DNA of 64,000 bases, taken from NCBI RefSeq assembly GCF_012767755.2, contig NZ_AP023189.1:4528001-4592000 (forward strand). Direction: 5' to 3'. Under the pieces are notes generated by a model. The model ran no database searches. It was not told the DNA's origin and saw nothing but the letters and a program-made list of their open reading frames with translations. The stretch's first letter is position 1. Every line of letters begins with the position of its first letter. This document shows positions 1 to 7,823 of the stretch, in pieces. Made by a program: the position numbers and the translations under genes. The DNA is from Pseudomonas tohonis (GTDB lineage Bacteria; Pseudomonadota; Gammaproteobacteria; Pseudomonadales; Pseudomonadaceae).

Positions 1-663
1 CTGGCCGATCTCCTGGGTATTGCGCACATGGGTGCCGCCACAGGGCTGGATGTCCACGCCGGGGATATCGACCACGCGCACCATGCCCTGCAGCACCGGC
101 GGTGCCACGGCCTGGGTGCGGGTGATCTCCAGCACGGTGTTGTACTCGTTGGCCGGCAGCATGTGGGTGCGCACGTCGAGGGCGCCTTCGATCAGTTCGT
201 TCAGCGCGTGGGTCAGGCGCTCCTTGTCCAGGGTCGACTCCGGCAGGTCGAAGTCCAGGCGGCCCTTGTCGGCGGCGATGCTGCAACCGGTGACCGGCGC
301 ATCGATGATCGAGCACAGGAGGTGCAGGCAGGTGTGCATCTTCATGTGCTGGTAGCGGCGCTCCCAGTCCAGGCAACCCTGCAGCTCGATACCGGCGGCG
401 ACCGGTGCGGCACCCTCCTCCAGCTGGTGCCAGATCATCGAGCGCAACAGGGGGTCGCGCTGGGTGCCGACCACCGCCACCACCGAGCCGTCGGGCAGCA
501 GGAAGTGGCCCTGGTCACCCGGCTGGCCGCCGCCGGTGGGATAGAACAGCGTCTGGTCCAGCGCCACGCCCTGGTCACTCACCGCGAGAACGCGGGCGGT
601 GAAGGTGCGTTGGTAGGGCGCCTCGTCGAACAGGGCGCGGGTGTGCATGGCGAATACGGACAT
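1..663 (-). CDS. Alanyl-tRNA editing protein (AlaX-like), 3' end outside window
   Basis: Free-standing editing-domain homologue of alanyl-tRNA synthetase. The family deacylates tRNA-Ala wrongly charged with serine (or glycine) in the cytoplasm. The 221 visible codons start at an ATG at 663. A second Met six codons in is an alternative start. Visible zinc-site motifs are HTCLH (about residues 110-114) and CGGTH (about 207-211), with the FYPTGGGQPGD motif near residue 40. The reading frame is open to the left edge, so the C terminus is missing. It is the last gene seen in a cysteine-type operon and starts 1 nt after the stop of the upstream serine acetyltransferase gene. That position suggests, by inference only, a proofreading role linked to serine or cysteine levels. 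Confidence 0.9.
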   Translation of the reverse strand, partial: MSVFAMHTRALFDEAPYQRTFTARVLAVSDQGVALDQTLFYPTGGGQPGDQGHFLLPDGSVVAVVGTQRDPLLRSMIWHQLEEGAAPVAAGIELQGCLDWERRYQHMKMHTCLHLLCSIIDAPVTGCSIAADKGRLDFDLPESTLDKERLTHALNELIEGALDVRTHMLPANEYNTVLEITRTQAVAPPVLQGMVRVVDIPGVDIQPCGGTHVRNTQEIGQ

Positions 664-664
664 T

Positions 665-1651
665 TCAGCCTCCGATGCTCAGGAAGTAGGGTTGCAGCTG
701 GGAACGCACCAGGGCGCTGAGCCCGGGTGGGTCGAGAAGGGTGATGTCGTGATCGGGGCCGATGATCCGCAGGTGCAGCGGGTAGCGCGGGGCCGGCAGT
801 GCCAGGCCGATGCTGCGCAACCGGTACTGGCGGTGGTTGCGCTCCTGCACCGTGCATTCCAGGGCCATGCAGCCGAAGCGCCGATGCTCGGCGTCCAGCA
901 CCAGTACCTCGCCACTCTCGGGCAGCTCGCCCACCAGGTGCACGCGCTCGTTGAGGGCGAAGGCACCGAGGTAGCCGCAGTTGGACGACATCGACGCGCG
1001 TTGCATCTGCAACTGGTTGACGATGCTCACCTTGGTGTTGGCCGGCACATCGCGAGTGATCACGCACGCGGGGCTGATGAATACGTTGTCGCCGATGCTG
1101 ATGGGCCCGAGCAGGCGCGCCCCGGCGCCCACCTCCACCTGGTTGCCCAGGCGGGGATGGCGCTTGCCACCCGGGTTGTCGGCGATGCCCGAGGCGCCGA
1201 GGGTGACGCCGCTGAGCAGGTAGCAGTCGTCGCCGATCTCGCAGGTCTCGCCGATCACGGTGCCGAAGCCGTGGTCGAGCACGAAGCGCTTGCCGATGCG
1301 GGCAGCCGGGTGGATCTCGGCGCCGGAGAGCAGCTTGCCGGTGCTGGCCAGCTTGTGCGCCATGGCCTCGCGCCCCTCCACCGCGCCACGCATCCATACC
1401 TGGTGCGCCAGGCGGTGGAACAGCACCGCCTTGAAGGAGGCGTAGGAGCCGAGCACGAGGTCGATGCGGCCGGCCGTGGCGGGGTCGCGCCGGGCATAGG
1501 CCTGGAGGTCCTCGGCCACCTGCTGCACGGCCTCGTCCATGATGCCGTCCAGGTGCGGCATGAGCAGGTCCAGGTCCGCCGGCTTGAGTGCATGCACCAA
1601 CTGATCGAGCAGCTCGTCATAGAGCCGCAACCTGTCGAGATATCCCCACAT
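665..1651 (-). CDS. cysE: Serine O-acetyltransferase, EpsC/CysE type, with C-terminal extension
   Basis: Transfers acetyl from acetyl-CoA to L-serine, giving O-acetylserine for cysteine synthesis. 328 residues from the ATG at 1651; a start 18 codons upstream would run into the preceding gene. The N-terminal ~120 residues are helical. The left-handed beta-helix core follows, with HPAARIGKRFVLDHG, GTVIGET and a GGKRHP loop typical of SATs. About 105 further residues after the hexapeptide region resemble nothing I can name and replace the usual short regulatory tail. The gene lies 22 nt downstream of the cysteine-synthase-like gene, in line with the pathway. The SAT assignment is firm; the role of the extension is unknown. 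Confidence 0.92.
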   Translation of the reverse strand: MWGYLDRLRLYDELLDQLVHALKPADLDLLMPHLDGIMDEAVQQVAEDLQAYARRDPATAGRIDLVLGSYASFKAVLFHRLAHQVWMRGAVEGREAMAHKLASTGKLLSGAEIHPAARIGKRFVLDHGFGTVIGETCEIGDDCYLLSGVTLGASGIADNPGGKRHPRLGNQVEVGAGARLLGPISIGDNVFISPACVITRDVPANTKVSIVNQLQMQRASMSSNCGYLGAFALNERVHLVGELPESGEVLVLDAEHRRFGCMALECTVQERNHRQYRLRSIGLALPAPRYPLHLRIIGPDHDITLLDPPGLSALVRSQLQPYFLSIGG

Positions 1652-1673
1652 CCTGTCGCCCTCCCCAGGCTCG

Positions 1674-2588
1674 TTATTCGAAATGCGGCAGGTAGCCGTC
1701 CACACCGTCGTAGATCAGGGTCAGCACCCGGCTGCCGCGCGGCAGCTCGCCGGCCAGGCTGGCGATGGCCACCAGGTTGGCCGCCGAGGACAGCCCCAGG
1801 CTCACCGCATCGCTGCGCATGGTGCGGCGCACGCGCTCCAGGCAATCCGCCTTGGCCACCTTGAGCATGCCGTCGAGCACCTCGAGGTTGAGGATGCTCG
1901 GCACCAGGCCGATGGACAGGCCCTGGATCTCGTGCGGCGCATGGCGATCGGCGAGCAGGTCGCACTGCTCCGGCTCGACGCCGAACACCCGCAGCGAGGG
2001 CCAGCGGGCCTTGAGCATCTCGCCCAGGCCGGTGATGTGGCCGCCGGTGCCGATGCCCGCCACCAGGCAATCGAGGGGGCGATCGGCGAAGTCGCGGAGG
2101 ATCTCCAGCGCGGTGCTGCGCCGGTGGGTCTCGGGGTTGGCGGCGTTGCGCTGCTGGTTGAGCATCACGTAGCCGGGGTTTTCCAGTTGCAGCTCCATGG
2201 CTTTCTCGCCATGGGAGTTGTTGCCGAGGCGGCTGTCGGAGAGCACCACCTCGGCGCCGTAGAGGCGCAGCACCTTCTGTTTCTCGGGGCTGTAGTTGTC
2301 GGGGATCACCAGGACCACGCGGTAGCCGAGGATGTTGCCGGCGATGGCCAGGCCGATGCCGGTGTTGCCACCGCTGGGCTCGATGATGGTCTGGCCGCTG
2401 CCGGGCACGAGGATGCCCCGGGCCTCGGCGTCGCGAACCATGCCCAGGGCGATGCGCGCCTTGTGGCTGCCGCCGGGGTTGAGCGACTCCAGCTTGGCGT
2501 ACACCTCAAGCCCGGTCTCGGCACTGAAGGCGGCCAGGCGCACCACGGGGGTCTCGCCGATGGCCTGGAGCAGGGATTCGTGGATCAT
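1674..2588 (-). CDS. PLP-dependent cysteine synthase family protein (CysM-like)
   Basis: Fold-type II PLP enzyme of the cysteine synthase family, 304 residues from the ATG at 2588. The PLP lysine is in GGSHKAR (K43). The substrate loop reads PSGGNTG (residues 71-77), where most family members have a TSGNTG-type loop, and the phosphate loop is GIGTGGHITG. The context suggests that it accepts sulfur from a protein thiocarboxylate, as mycobacterial CysM does with CysO, rather than free sulfide. It lies 11 nt downstream of the MoaD-E1-rhodanese gene and 22 nt upstream of cysE. Acceptor substrate (O-acetylserine, O-phosphoserine or another beta-substituted amino acid) cannot be decided from sequence; the adjacent cysE favours O-acetylserine. 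Confidence 0.88.
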   Translation of the reverse strand: MIHESLLQAIGETPVVRLAAFSAETGLEVYAKLESLNPGGSHKARIALGMVRDAEARGILVPGSGQTIIEPSGGNTGIGLAIAGNILGYRVVLVIPDNYSPEKQKVLRLYGAEVVLSDSRLGNNSHGEKAMELQLENPGYVMLNQQRNAANPETHRRSTALEILRDFADRPLDCLVAGIGTGGHITGLGEMLKARWPSLRVFGVEPEQCDLLADRHAPHEIQGLSIGLVPSILNLEVLDGMLKVAKADCLERVRRTMRSDAVSLGLSSAANLVAIASLAGELPRGSRVLTLIYDGVDGYLPHFE

Positions 2589-2599
2589 CTCGCGCCTCC

Positions 2600-4015
2600 T
2601 CAGTACAGCGGCATGTCGGTGTCGACATCCCGTGCCCAGGCCTTGATGCCGCCCTGCAGCACCTGGAGTTCGTTGAAGCCGGCGCCGAGCAGCAGCTGGG
2701 CCGCGCGCTCGGCGCGGGTGCCGCCGTAGCAGACGATGCACAGGGTGCGCTGGCGATCCAGCTCGTCGAGGCGGGCGTCCAGCTCGCCCAGCGGCAGGTT
2801 CAGGCTGCCCGGCAGGCGGCACACCTCCAGCTCGTTGGGTTCACGCACGTCCAGCAGTTGCAGGTCGGCGCCACGGGCGAGCAGTTGCTGCAGCTCCAGC
2901 GCGGTGATGCGGAAGTCGGCCGGCAGCGAACTGGACGCAGGGATGCTGGATGTGCATGCCGAAACCTCCTCTTGCAGCGGCTGCATGCAGGTGCGCCCGG
3001 GCGAGCAGGAGGGGCAGTCGGCACGGCGCTTGAAGCGCACCTCGTTGAACTTCATCGCCAGGGCGTCGAAACGCATCAACCGGCCCACCAGGGGCTCGCC
3101 GATGCCGAGGATCAGCTTCACCGCCTCGGTGGCCTGGAGCAGCCCGACCACGCCGGGCAGCACGCCGATCACGCCGCCCGCGCTGCAGTTGGGCGCGAGT
3201 TCGGCCGGCGGGCTCTTGGGGAACAGGCAGCGGTAGCAGGGGCCTTCCTTGTGGTTGAACACGCTGATCTGACCGTCGAAGCGGTGCAGCGCGCCGTACA
3301 CCAGCGGCCGGCCCAGCAGCACGCAGGCGTCGTTGACCAGGTAGCGGGTGGCGAAGTTGTCGGTGCCGTCCACCACCAGGTCGTAGTCGCCCACCAGCTT
3401 GAGGGCGTTGTCGGGGGTCAGGGCGCAGTCATGGGCGTCGATGCGGATGTCGGGGTTGAGGTCCAGCAGGCGGCGGCGCGCCGACTCGACCTTGGGCAGG
3501 CCCAGGGTGCTGGTGCCGTGCACCACCTGGCGCTGCAGGTTGCTGGCCTCGACGCGGTCGAAGTCCACCAGCCCGAGGGTGCCGATACCGGCGGCGGCGA
3601 GGTACAGGCTCACCGGGGAGCCCAGGCCGCCGGTGCCGATGATCAGCACCCGCGATTTCTTCAGGCGCAACTGGCCCTGGCGACCGACGTCGGGCAGGGT
3701 GATGTGGCGCACGTAGCGACGCACCTCGTCGTTGCTCAGCTCATCGCTGTCCAGGCCGCCGGAGGTGGCCAGCATGATGTCCAGCTCGACGCCCGCCTCC
3801 AGCGGGCTTTCGCCATCCACCAGTTCGCCGTTGGCGCTGAGCAGGAAGTGCTCCTTGAACTGGTCGTTTCCATAGAACAGGTGGTCACGCAGGCCCGCAT
3901 GGCGGCTGCATATATCCTCGACCAGCTCGCGTACCGTGGTGCCCTGCCCTTGCAGGCGGGCATCCGGCAATTTGGCGACGCGTGCCAGTACATCCGGGAA
4001 GATCACCGTATTCAT
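2600..4015 (-). CDS. MoaD/ThiS - E1 (MoeB/ThiF) - rhodanese fusion, sulfur-carrier activation
   Basis: 471-residue three-domain protein. Residues 1-87 form a MoaD/ThiS-like ubiquitin fold ending in ATSGG (Gly86-Gly87). Residues ~95-335 form an E1-like adenylating domain with GTGGLGSP (127-134), a catalytic-Cys region APNCSAGGV and zinc-type CYRC and CPSC pairs. The last ~110 residues form a rhodanese domain with active loop CYGGTR. Family knowledge: E1 adenylates the carrier C-terminal Gly-Gly and the rhodanese persulfide converts it to a thiocarboxylate. Here the Gly-Gly is internal, so the carrier would need proteolytic release; a JAMM peptidase gene lies 24 nt upstream. ATG at 4015 is chosen over the TTG at 4021 because GGAG sits 6 nt before it. 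Confidence 0.9.
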   Translation of the reverse strand: MNTVIFPDVLARVAKLPDARLQGQGTTVRELVEDICSRHAGLRDHLFYGNDQFKEHFLLSANGELVDGESPLEAGVELDIMLATSGGLDSDELSNDEVRRYVRHITLPDVGRQGQLRLKKSRVLIIGTGGLGSPVSLYLAAAGIGTLGLVDFDRVEASNLQRQVVHGTSTLGLPKVESARRRLLDLNPDIRIDAHDCALTPDNALKLVGDYDLVVDGTDNFATRYLVNDACVLLGRPLVYGALHRFDGQISVFNHKEGPCYRCLFPKSPPAELAPNCSAGGVIGVLPGVVGLLQATEAVKLILGIGEPLVGRLMRFDALAMKFNEVRFKRRADCPSCSPGRTCMQPLQEEVSACTSSIPASSSLPADFRITALELQQLLARGADLQLLDVREPNELEVCRLPGSLNLPLGELDARLDELDRQRTLCIVCYGGTRAERAAQLLLGAGFNELQVLQGGIKAWARDVDTDMPLY

Positions 4016-4039
4016 AGCCAACTCCTTTTATGCAGGTCG

Positions 4040-4483
4040 TTATGGGGTGCCGGGGTATTCCCGGCTGCAGACGAAGGATTCCCCGCTCCATTCGAACAAC
4101 TTGGCGCCATGGGCCTGGCCGGCACGCACATCCACCACCAGGTGGGCGACGGGATGGATGGGCTGGCCCATGAACAGCGCCTTGTCCTCGTCCTCGCGGC
4201 TGAAGTAGGCGCCTACGTCGGGGTGCGAGTGGTAGATCACCCGCACCGGGTTGTCGCTGCGCAGGCTGCGGTTGAGCAGCAGGGTGTCGGCCACCGCGAA
4301 GGTGAAGCCGGTGCTGGCGTCACGCCGGAACACCTCGGGGCTGCGCTGGTTGAGCAGGTTCTGGATGTTGCTGCCCAGGTGTACCCGGCCATCGGCGAAG
4401 ACGAAGCCACAGCATTCCTCGGGGTAGGTCTCGCAGGCGTGCCGGTAGATGGGCTGCAGGGTGTCGCGATCGATCACGTCCAT
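4040..4483 (-). CDS. JAMM/MPN+ metallopeptidase (Mec-like, Mov34 family)
   Basis: 147-residue zinc isopeptidase of the JAB1/MPN+ family, related to mycobacterial Mec and to QbsD of quinolobactin loci. These enzymes trim carrier proteins after Gly-Gly or release cysteine from a CysO-cysteine adduct. Visible motif: YPEECCG (Glu22 or 23), then HSHPDVGAYFSREDED with His85, His87, Ser95 and Asp98, so the full JAMM set is present. ATG at 4483 is preferred because GAGG lies just upstream. A longer frame to 4525 would overlap the upstream EamA gene. It precedes the MoaD-E1-rhodanese fusion, whose internal Gly-Gly is a plausible substrate (inference). Confidence 0.9.
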   Translation of the reverse strand: MDVIDRDTLQPIYRHACETYPEECCGFVFADGRVHLGSNIQNLLNQRSPEVFRRDASTGFTFAVADTLLLNRSLRSDNPVRVIYHSHPDVGAYFSREDEDKALFMGQPIHPVAHLVVDVRAGQAHGAKLFEWSGESFVCSREYPGTP

Positions 4484-4496
4484 GTGGTCCTCGTTG

Positions 4497-5441
4497 TCAG
4501 GGTTTGCGCGTGAGGAATTTTTCAACGGGCAGCTTGGTGATGGCGAAGCCGGCGAGCAGGATCGCCGAGTACAGCGCCAGGTCGCGGGAGATGGCCTGCC
4601 CCTCGTACCAGGAGCCGATGACCACGGCGAACACCGGGAAGATGATGAAGACGAAGGAGAGGATCACCGGGCTCAGGCGCTTGAGCAGGAAGAAATAGAC
4701 GATGAAGCCGCCGACCGATGCGCACAGGCCGAGGTAGGTCAGCGCCAGCCAGGAGCGGGTGGTGACCTGGGCGAAGTCCGGTTGCTCCACCACCAGCCCG
4801 GCGAGGAACAGCATCGCCCCGGCGATCCCGATGGGCAGCGTGTTGTAGGTGATGACGCTGATGCCCTCGCCCTTCTGCTTGGTGATCACGTAGCACAGCG
4901 CGTGCATCACCGCGGCGGCGAGGATCGCCAGCACGCCGAGGAACTCCGCGTGGTCCAGGCGCAGGCCCTGGCTGCGCAGGATCATGAACAGGCTGCCGAA
5001 GCCGATGGCGATGCCCACCACCTGGGACAGGTAGATGCGCTCACGCAAGAACAGCGACGAGAAGATCAGGATGAACACCGGCATGCAGCTGAACAGCAGT
5101 GCCGTCAGCCCCGAGGAGACGTGCATCTCGCCGTAGTTCAGCAGGTAGTAGGGAATGCCGAAGTAGCTCAGGGTGACGAAGGCGAAGAAGCCCAGCCGCT
5201 CGCGGGGGAAGAGGATCGAGTCGCCACGGATCAGGGCGAAGCAGATGAACAGCGGGAAGGCGATGAGGAAGCGCAGGCCGGAGGAGGTCAGGGGCGGCAC
5301 GCTCTCCACGGCGATCTTGATGCCCAGCCAGGTGGTCCCCCAGCTCAGGCAGACCACGAGGAACAGCAGGCTGGTGATGAATCCGGCCAACCAGTGCTTT
5401 TGCGATTTTCCGGTGTTTTCAATTACGGCGGACATTGGCAT
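4497..5441 (-). CDS. EamA/DMT family transporter (probable metabolite exporter)
   Basis: 314-residue integral membrane protein of the drug/metabolite transporter superfamily, with about ten hydrophobic helices in two EamA repeats. Examples are the N-terminal LLFLVVCLSWGTTWLGI segment and the conserved GLRFLIAFPLF. Family members such as YdeD export cysteine and O-acetylserine. As first gene of the putative cysteine operon it may export the product or relieve thiol excess (inference). The stop is 13 nt upstream of the JAMM gene. The region before it is shared with the divergent MocR regulator and has several TTGACA/TCAAT palindromes. An alternative start lies two codons downstream. Confidence 0.87.
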   Translation of the reverse strand: MPMSAVIENTGKSQKHWLAGFITSLLFLVVCLSWGTTWLGIKIAVESVPPLTSSGLRFLIAFPLFICFALIRGDSILFPRERLGFFAFVTLSYFGIPYYLLNYGEMHVSSGLTALLFSCMPVFILIFSSLFLRERIYLSQVVGIAIGFGSLFMILRSQGLRLDHAEFLGVLAILAAAVMHALCYVITKQKGEGISVITYNTLPIGIAGAMLFLAGLVVEQPDFAQVTTRSWLALTYLGLCASVGGFIVYFFLLKRLSPVILSFVFIIFPVFAVVIGSWYEGQAISRDLALYSAILLAGFAITKLPVEKFLTRKP

Positions 5442-5488
5442 GATGGCAATTCATCCTTGCTGCTAAATTGACCTCTAAAACCTGGGTA

Positions 5489-5516
5489 TCAATCACTGAT
5501 TGACACAGCTCAATCA
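5489..5516. promoter_or_regulatory. Nested TCAATCA/TGATTGA palindromes, probable MocR operator
   Basis: Between the divergent EamA and MocR genes the sequence reads TCAATCA, C, TGATTGA, six bases, TCAATCA. This is a perfect 7+1+7 palindrome (5489-5503) overlapping a second inverted pair (5497-5516). MocR regulators commonly bind repeated sites in such divergent promoters. Binding is inferred. Confidence 0.5.
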
Positions 5517-5533
5517 GGCTATTAGGACGAAAA

Positions 5534-6958
5534 ATGGCTGTCAAACCAATTATTGACACGGTGTCAATTCTGAAATCAGCGCTGGATTCCGGCCAGGGCG
5601 CGAAATACAAGCGCCTCGCCGGAGCCATGGAAATCAGGATTCTCGAGGGCACTCTGGAAGGCGGCGCCAAGCTGCCGCCGCATCGCAACCTGGCCGACCG
5701 CCTGGGGGTGACCATCGGCACCGTCAGCCGCGCCTACGCCGAACTCGAACGCATGGGCCTGGTGATAGCCCGCGTCGGCGACGGCACCTTCGTCCGCCGG
5801 CGGGGGCTGGAGCGCAAGCGCGACGAGGGCTTCCGCAACTTCATCGAAGAGGCGCCGGAGCTCTACGACATGAGCCGCAACATGCATATCCCGGGGCATG
5901 AGACGGCCTTCCTGGCGCAGAGCCTGCTGGACCTGGCCAACGACCCGCAGACCCTGCAGGACCTGACCCGCTACACGCCGGACACCGGCCTGCCCCGCTA
6001 CCGCCAGGTGGGTGCGAACTGGCTGGCCCACGGCGACTTCCTGCCCCAGGCCGACCAGGTGCTGTGCGTCAACGGCGGCCAGCACGGGCTGCTCTGCACC
6101 CTGATGGGCCTGCTGCGCGCCGGGGACATCCTGGTCACCGAGCAGCTCACCTACCCGGGGCTGATCACCCTCGCGCGGATGCTCGGCATCAAGCTGCTCG
6201 GCGCCGACATGGACGAGGAAGGCCTGGTCCCCAGCTCCCTCGACGAGATCTGCCGCAACAACCGGGTGACCGCGCTCTACTGCACCCCGACCATCCAGAA
6301 CCCGACCACCGGCGTGCTCTCGCACCAGCGCCGCGACGCCATCGCGCGCCTGTGCCGCGAGCACAACCTGCTGATCATCGAGGACGAGGCCCATGCGGTG
6401 CTGGTGGAGGATCGCCCGCCACCCCTGAGCCACTACGCGCCGGAACGCACCATCCTCATCAGCAGCCTGAGCAAGGCGGTGGCCGCCGGGCTGCGGGTGG
6501 GCTACCTGCACGCGCCGACGGCGCTGGTCAGCCGCATCGCCGCCGCCCTGCGCGCCACCTGCTGGATGGCCACGCCGCTGGCGCTGGAGCTGTCGACGCT
6601 ATGGATCGAGAACGGCACGGCCCAGAAGCTGCTGAGCCAGCAGATCAACGAGATCGGCCGGCGCAAGGCGCTGGTGGAGCGGCTGCTGGACGGGCTGAAC
6701 TACCGCACCCATCCACAGAGCCCGCACTTCTGGATCGAAGTGCCGGAAGCCTGGCGCGCCGCCGATATCGAAGCCGACCTGAAGCTGAAGAACTACCTGA
6801 TCACCGCCGCCGAGGCCTTCGCCGTGGGCCGCGCCACCGTGCCGCAGTTCGTCCGCGCCAGCGTCAGCAACGCCTCCAGCAACGACCAGCTGCTCTACGA
6901 GGGCTTCCTCACCCTGGCCAGTACCTTGCGCGAGGAGGCCAATCGCTTCGGGCTGTGA
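5534..6958 (+). CDS. MocR-type (GntR-aminotransferase) transcriptional regulator
   Basis: 474 residues. Residues ~25-95 form a GntR winged helix (KLPPHRNLADRLGVTIGTVS and the wing VGDGTFV). The rest is a class I aminotransferase-like PLP domain with the Schiff-base lysine in ISSLSKAVAAGLRVGYL. MocR proteins sense PLP adducts or amino compounds and often control the divergently transcribed operon. Here that is the EamA-JAMM-carrier-cysteine synthase-SAT operon, 92 nt away. Palindromes resembling operators lie both in the spacer and just inside the coding sequence (5552-5568), suggesting autoregulation. The ATG at 5534 lies 8 nt after an AGGA. Confidence 0.9.
   Translation: MAVKPIIDTVSILKSALDSGQGAKYKRLAGAMEIRILEGTLEGGAKLPPHRNLADRLGVTIGTVSRAYAELERMGLVIARVGDGTFVRRRGLERKRDEGFRNFIEEAPELYDMSRNMHIPGHETAFLAQSLLDLANDPQTLQDLTRYTPDTGLPRYRQVGANWLAHGDFLPQADQVLCVNGGQHGLLCTLMGLLRAGDILVTEQLTYPGLITLARMLGIKLLGADMDEEGLVPSSLDEICRNNRVTALYCTPTIQNPTTGVLSHQRRDAIARLCREHNLLIIEDEAHAVLVEDRPPPLSHYAPERTILISSLSKAVAAGLRVGYLHAPTALVSRIAAALRATCWMATPLALELSTLWIENGTAQKLLSQQINEIGRRKALVERLLDGLNYRTHPQSPHFWIEVPEAWRAADIEADLKLKNYLITAAEAFAVGRATVPQFVRASVSNASSNDQLLYEGFLTLASTLREEANRFGL
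5552..5568. promoter_or_regulatory. Perfect palindrome inside the start of the MocR gene
   Basis: ATTGACACGGTGTCAAT is an 8+1+8 perfect inverted repeat at codons 7-12 of the MocR gene. The half-site ATTGACAC also occurs upstream at 5499-5506, so this is a candidate second operator for autorepression (inference). Confidence 0.4.
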
Positions 6959-7284
6959 GCCGTTGCCTGAGGGGGCCCGACCTACGCGCTGTATCTGGGC
7001 TTTCAAGTGGATGCCCGCGTTCGCGGGGATGACGGTGCGTGCTGGAAGCGCCCCGCCCCCTCGTCACCCTGGCGAATGCGGGGCTCCTGGCCAGCAGGGT
7101 GGGCGGGATGCGACCGGAGCAGTCGGGTTGCACCCGACCTGCGCCAATGCGCAGCGCCGCAAGCGTTCGGTGAAACCCGCGTTCGTAGGATGACGGTGCA
7201 TGCTGGAAGCTCCCCGCCCCTCGTCACCCCCGCGAACGCGGGGGCCCACTGGCCAGCGGGGTGAGCTTCAGCCCACCAGAGGGT
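6959..7284. repeat. Non-coding gap with two copies of a REP-like element
   Basis: A 326-base stretch without a convincing gene. Two imperfect ~86-base copies lie in direct orientation (about 7014-7100 and 7177-7262). They share CCCGCGTTCG, GGATGACGGTGC, GCTGGAAGC, TCGTCACCC and a GC-rich end. Each contains internal CCCGCG/CGCGGG symmetry as in bacterial intergenic REP sequences. It separates the convergent MocR and DUF2937 genes. Confidence 0.55.
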
Positions 7285-7806
7285 TCAGCGCCAGTGCCGC
7301 TGCTGCACGCGCTTGCCGTTGCCCCCTGCCAGCAGGGCGAGGCCGAGGAGCAGGCTCTCCACCACCCAGGCCAGCAGCAGCGCGCAGACGATGCCCCAGG
7401 CCATCGCCTCGGGCACCAGCAGCACCTGGTAGCTGTAGGCGTTGGCGGTCTCCAGCAGCAGGTCGTGATCGGCCCCCGTCGCCACGTGCCAGGTGCGGGC
7501 GTACCAGGGGCCCTGCATGGCTTGCCACTCGCGCTGCAGCAAGGCGTCGCGGTTGACCAGGGTGGCCACGCTGTCGGCATCGCTGCGCATCACCGGGTCG
7601 TTGCTCGCGCGGTAGTGCGCCACCAGTGCCGCGAGGTCACCGTCGAAGAATTTCTGGGCGGTCTCGCGGAAGCCCTTGAGCCCGATCTCCGCCTCCAGGC
7701 GGTGGGCTTCGACGCGCTTGGCATAGTCGTCGACGAACCCGGGCACCTGCACGCCGATCAGCAGGCCCAGGGCGAACAGCGCCAGTCGCAGGTAGCTACG
7801 CAGCAT
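7285..7806 (-). CDS. DUF2937 family membrane protein
   Basis: 173 residues from the ATG at 7806. An N-terminal hydrophobic segment (LRLALFALGLLIGVQVPGF) is followed by a charged ~100-residue soluble part and a C-terminal hydrophobic stretch around GIVCALLLAWVVESLLLGLA. The arrangement suggests an inner-membrane protein with a periplasmic loop. I match it to the uncharacterised DUF2937 family common in pseudomonads; no function is known to me. It is the last gene of a four-gene minus-strand group with the class II amidotransferase, HIT and a membrane protein, 17 nt after the amidotransferase stop. Confidence 0.75.
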   Translation of the reverse strand: MLRSYLRLALFALGLLIGVQVPGFVDDYAKRVEAHRLEAEIGLKGFRETAQKFFDGDLAALVAHYRASNDPVMRSDADSVATLVNRDALLQREWQAMQGPWYARTWHVATGADHDLLLETANAYSYQVLLVPEAMAWGIVCALLLAWVVESLLLGLALLAGGNGKRVQQRHWR

Positions 7807-7823
7807 CGGTTTTCCCCTTCTCG

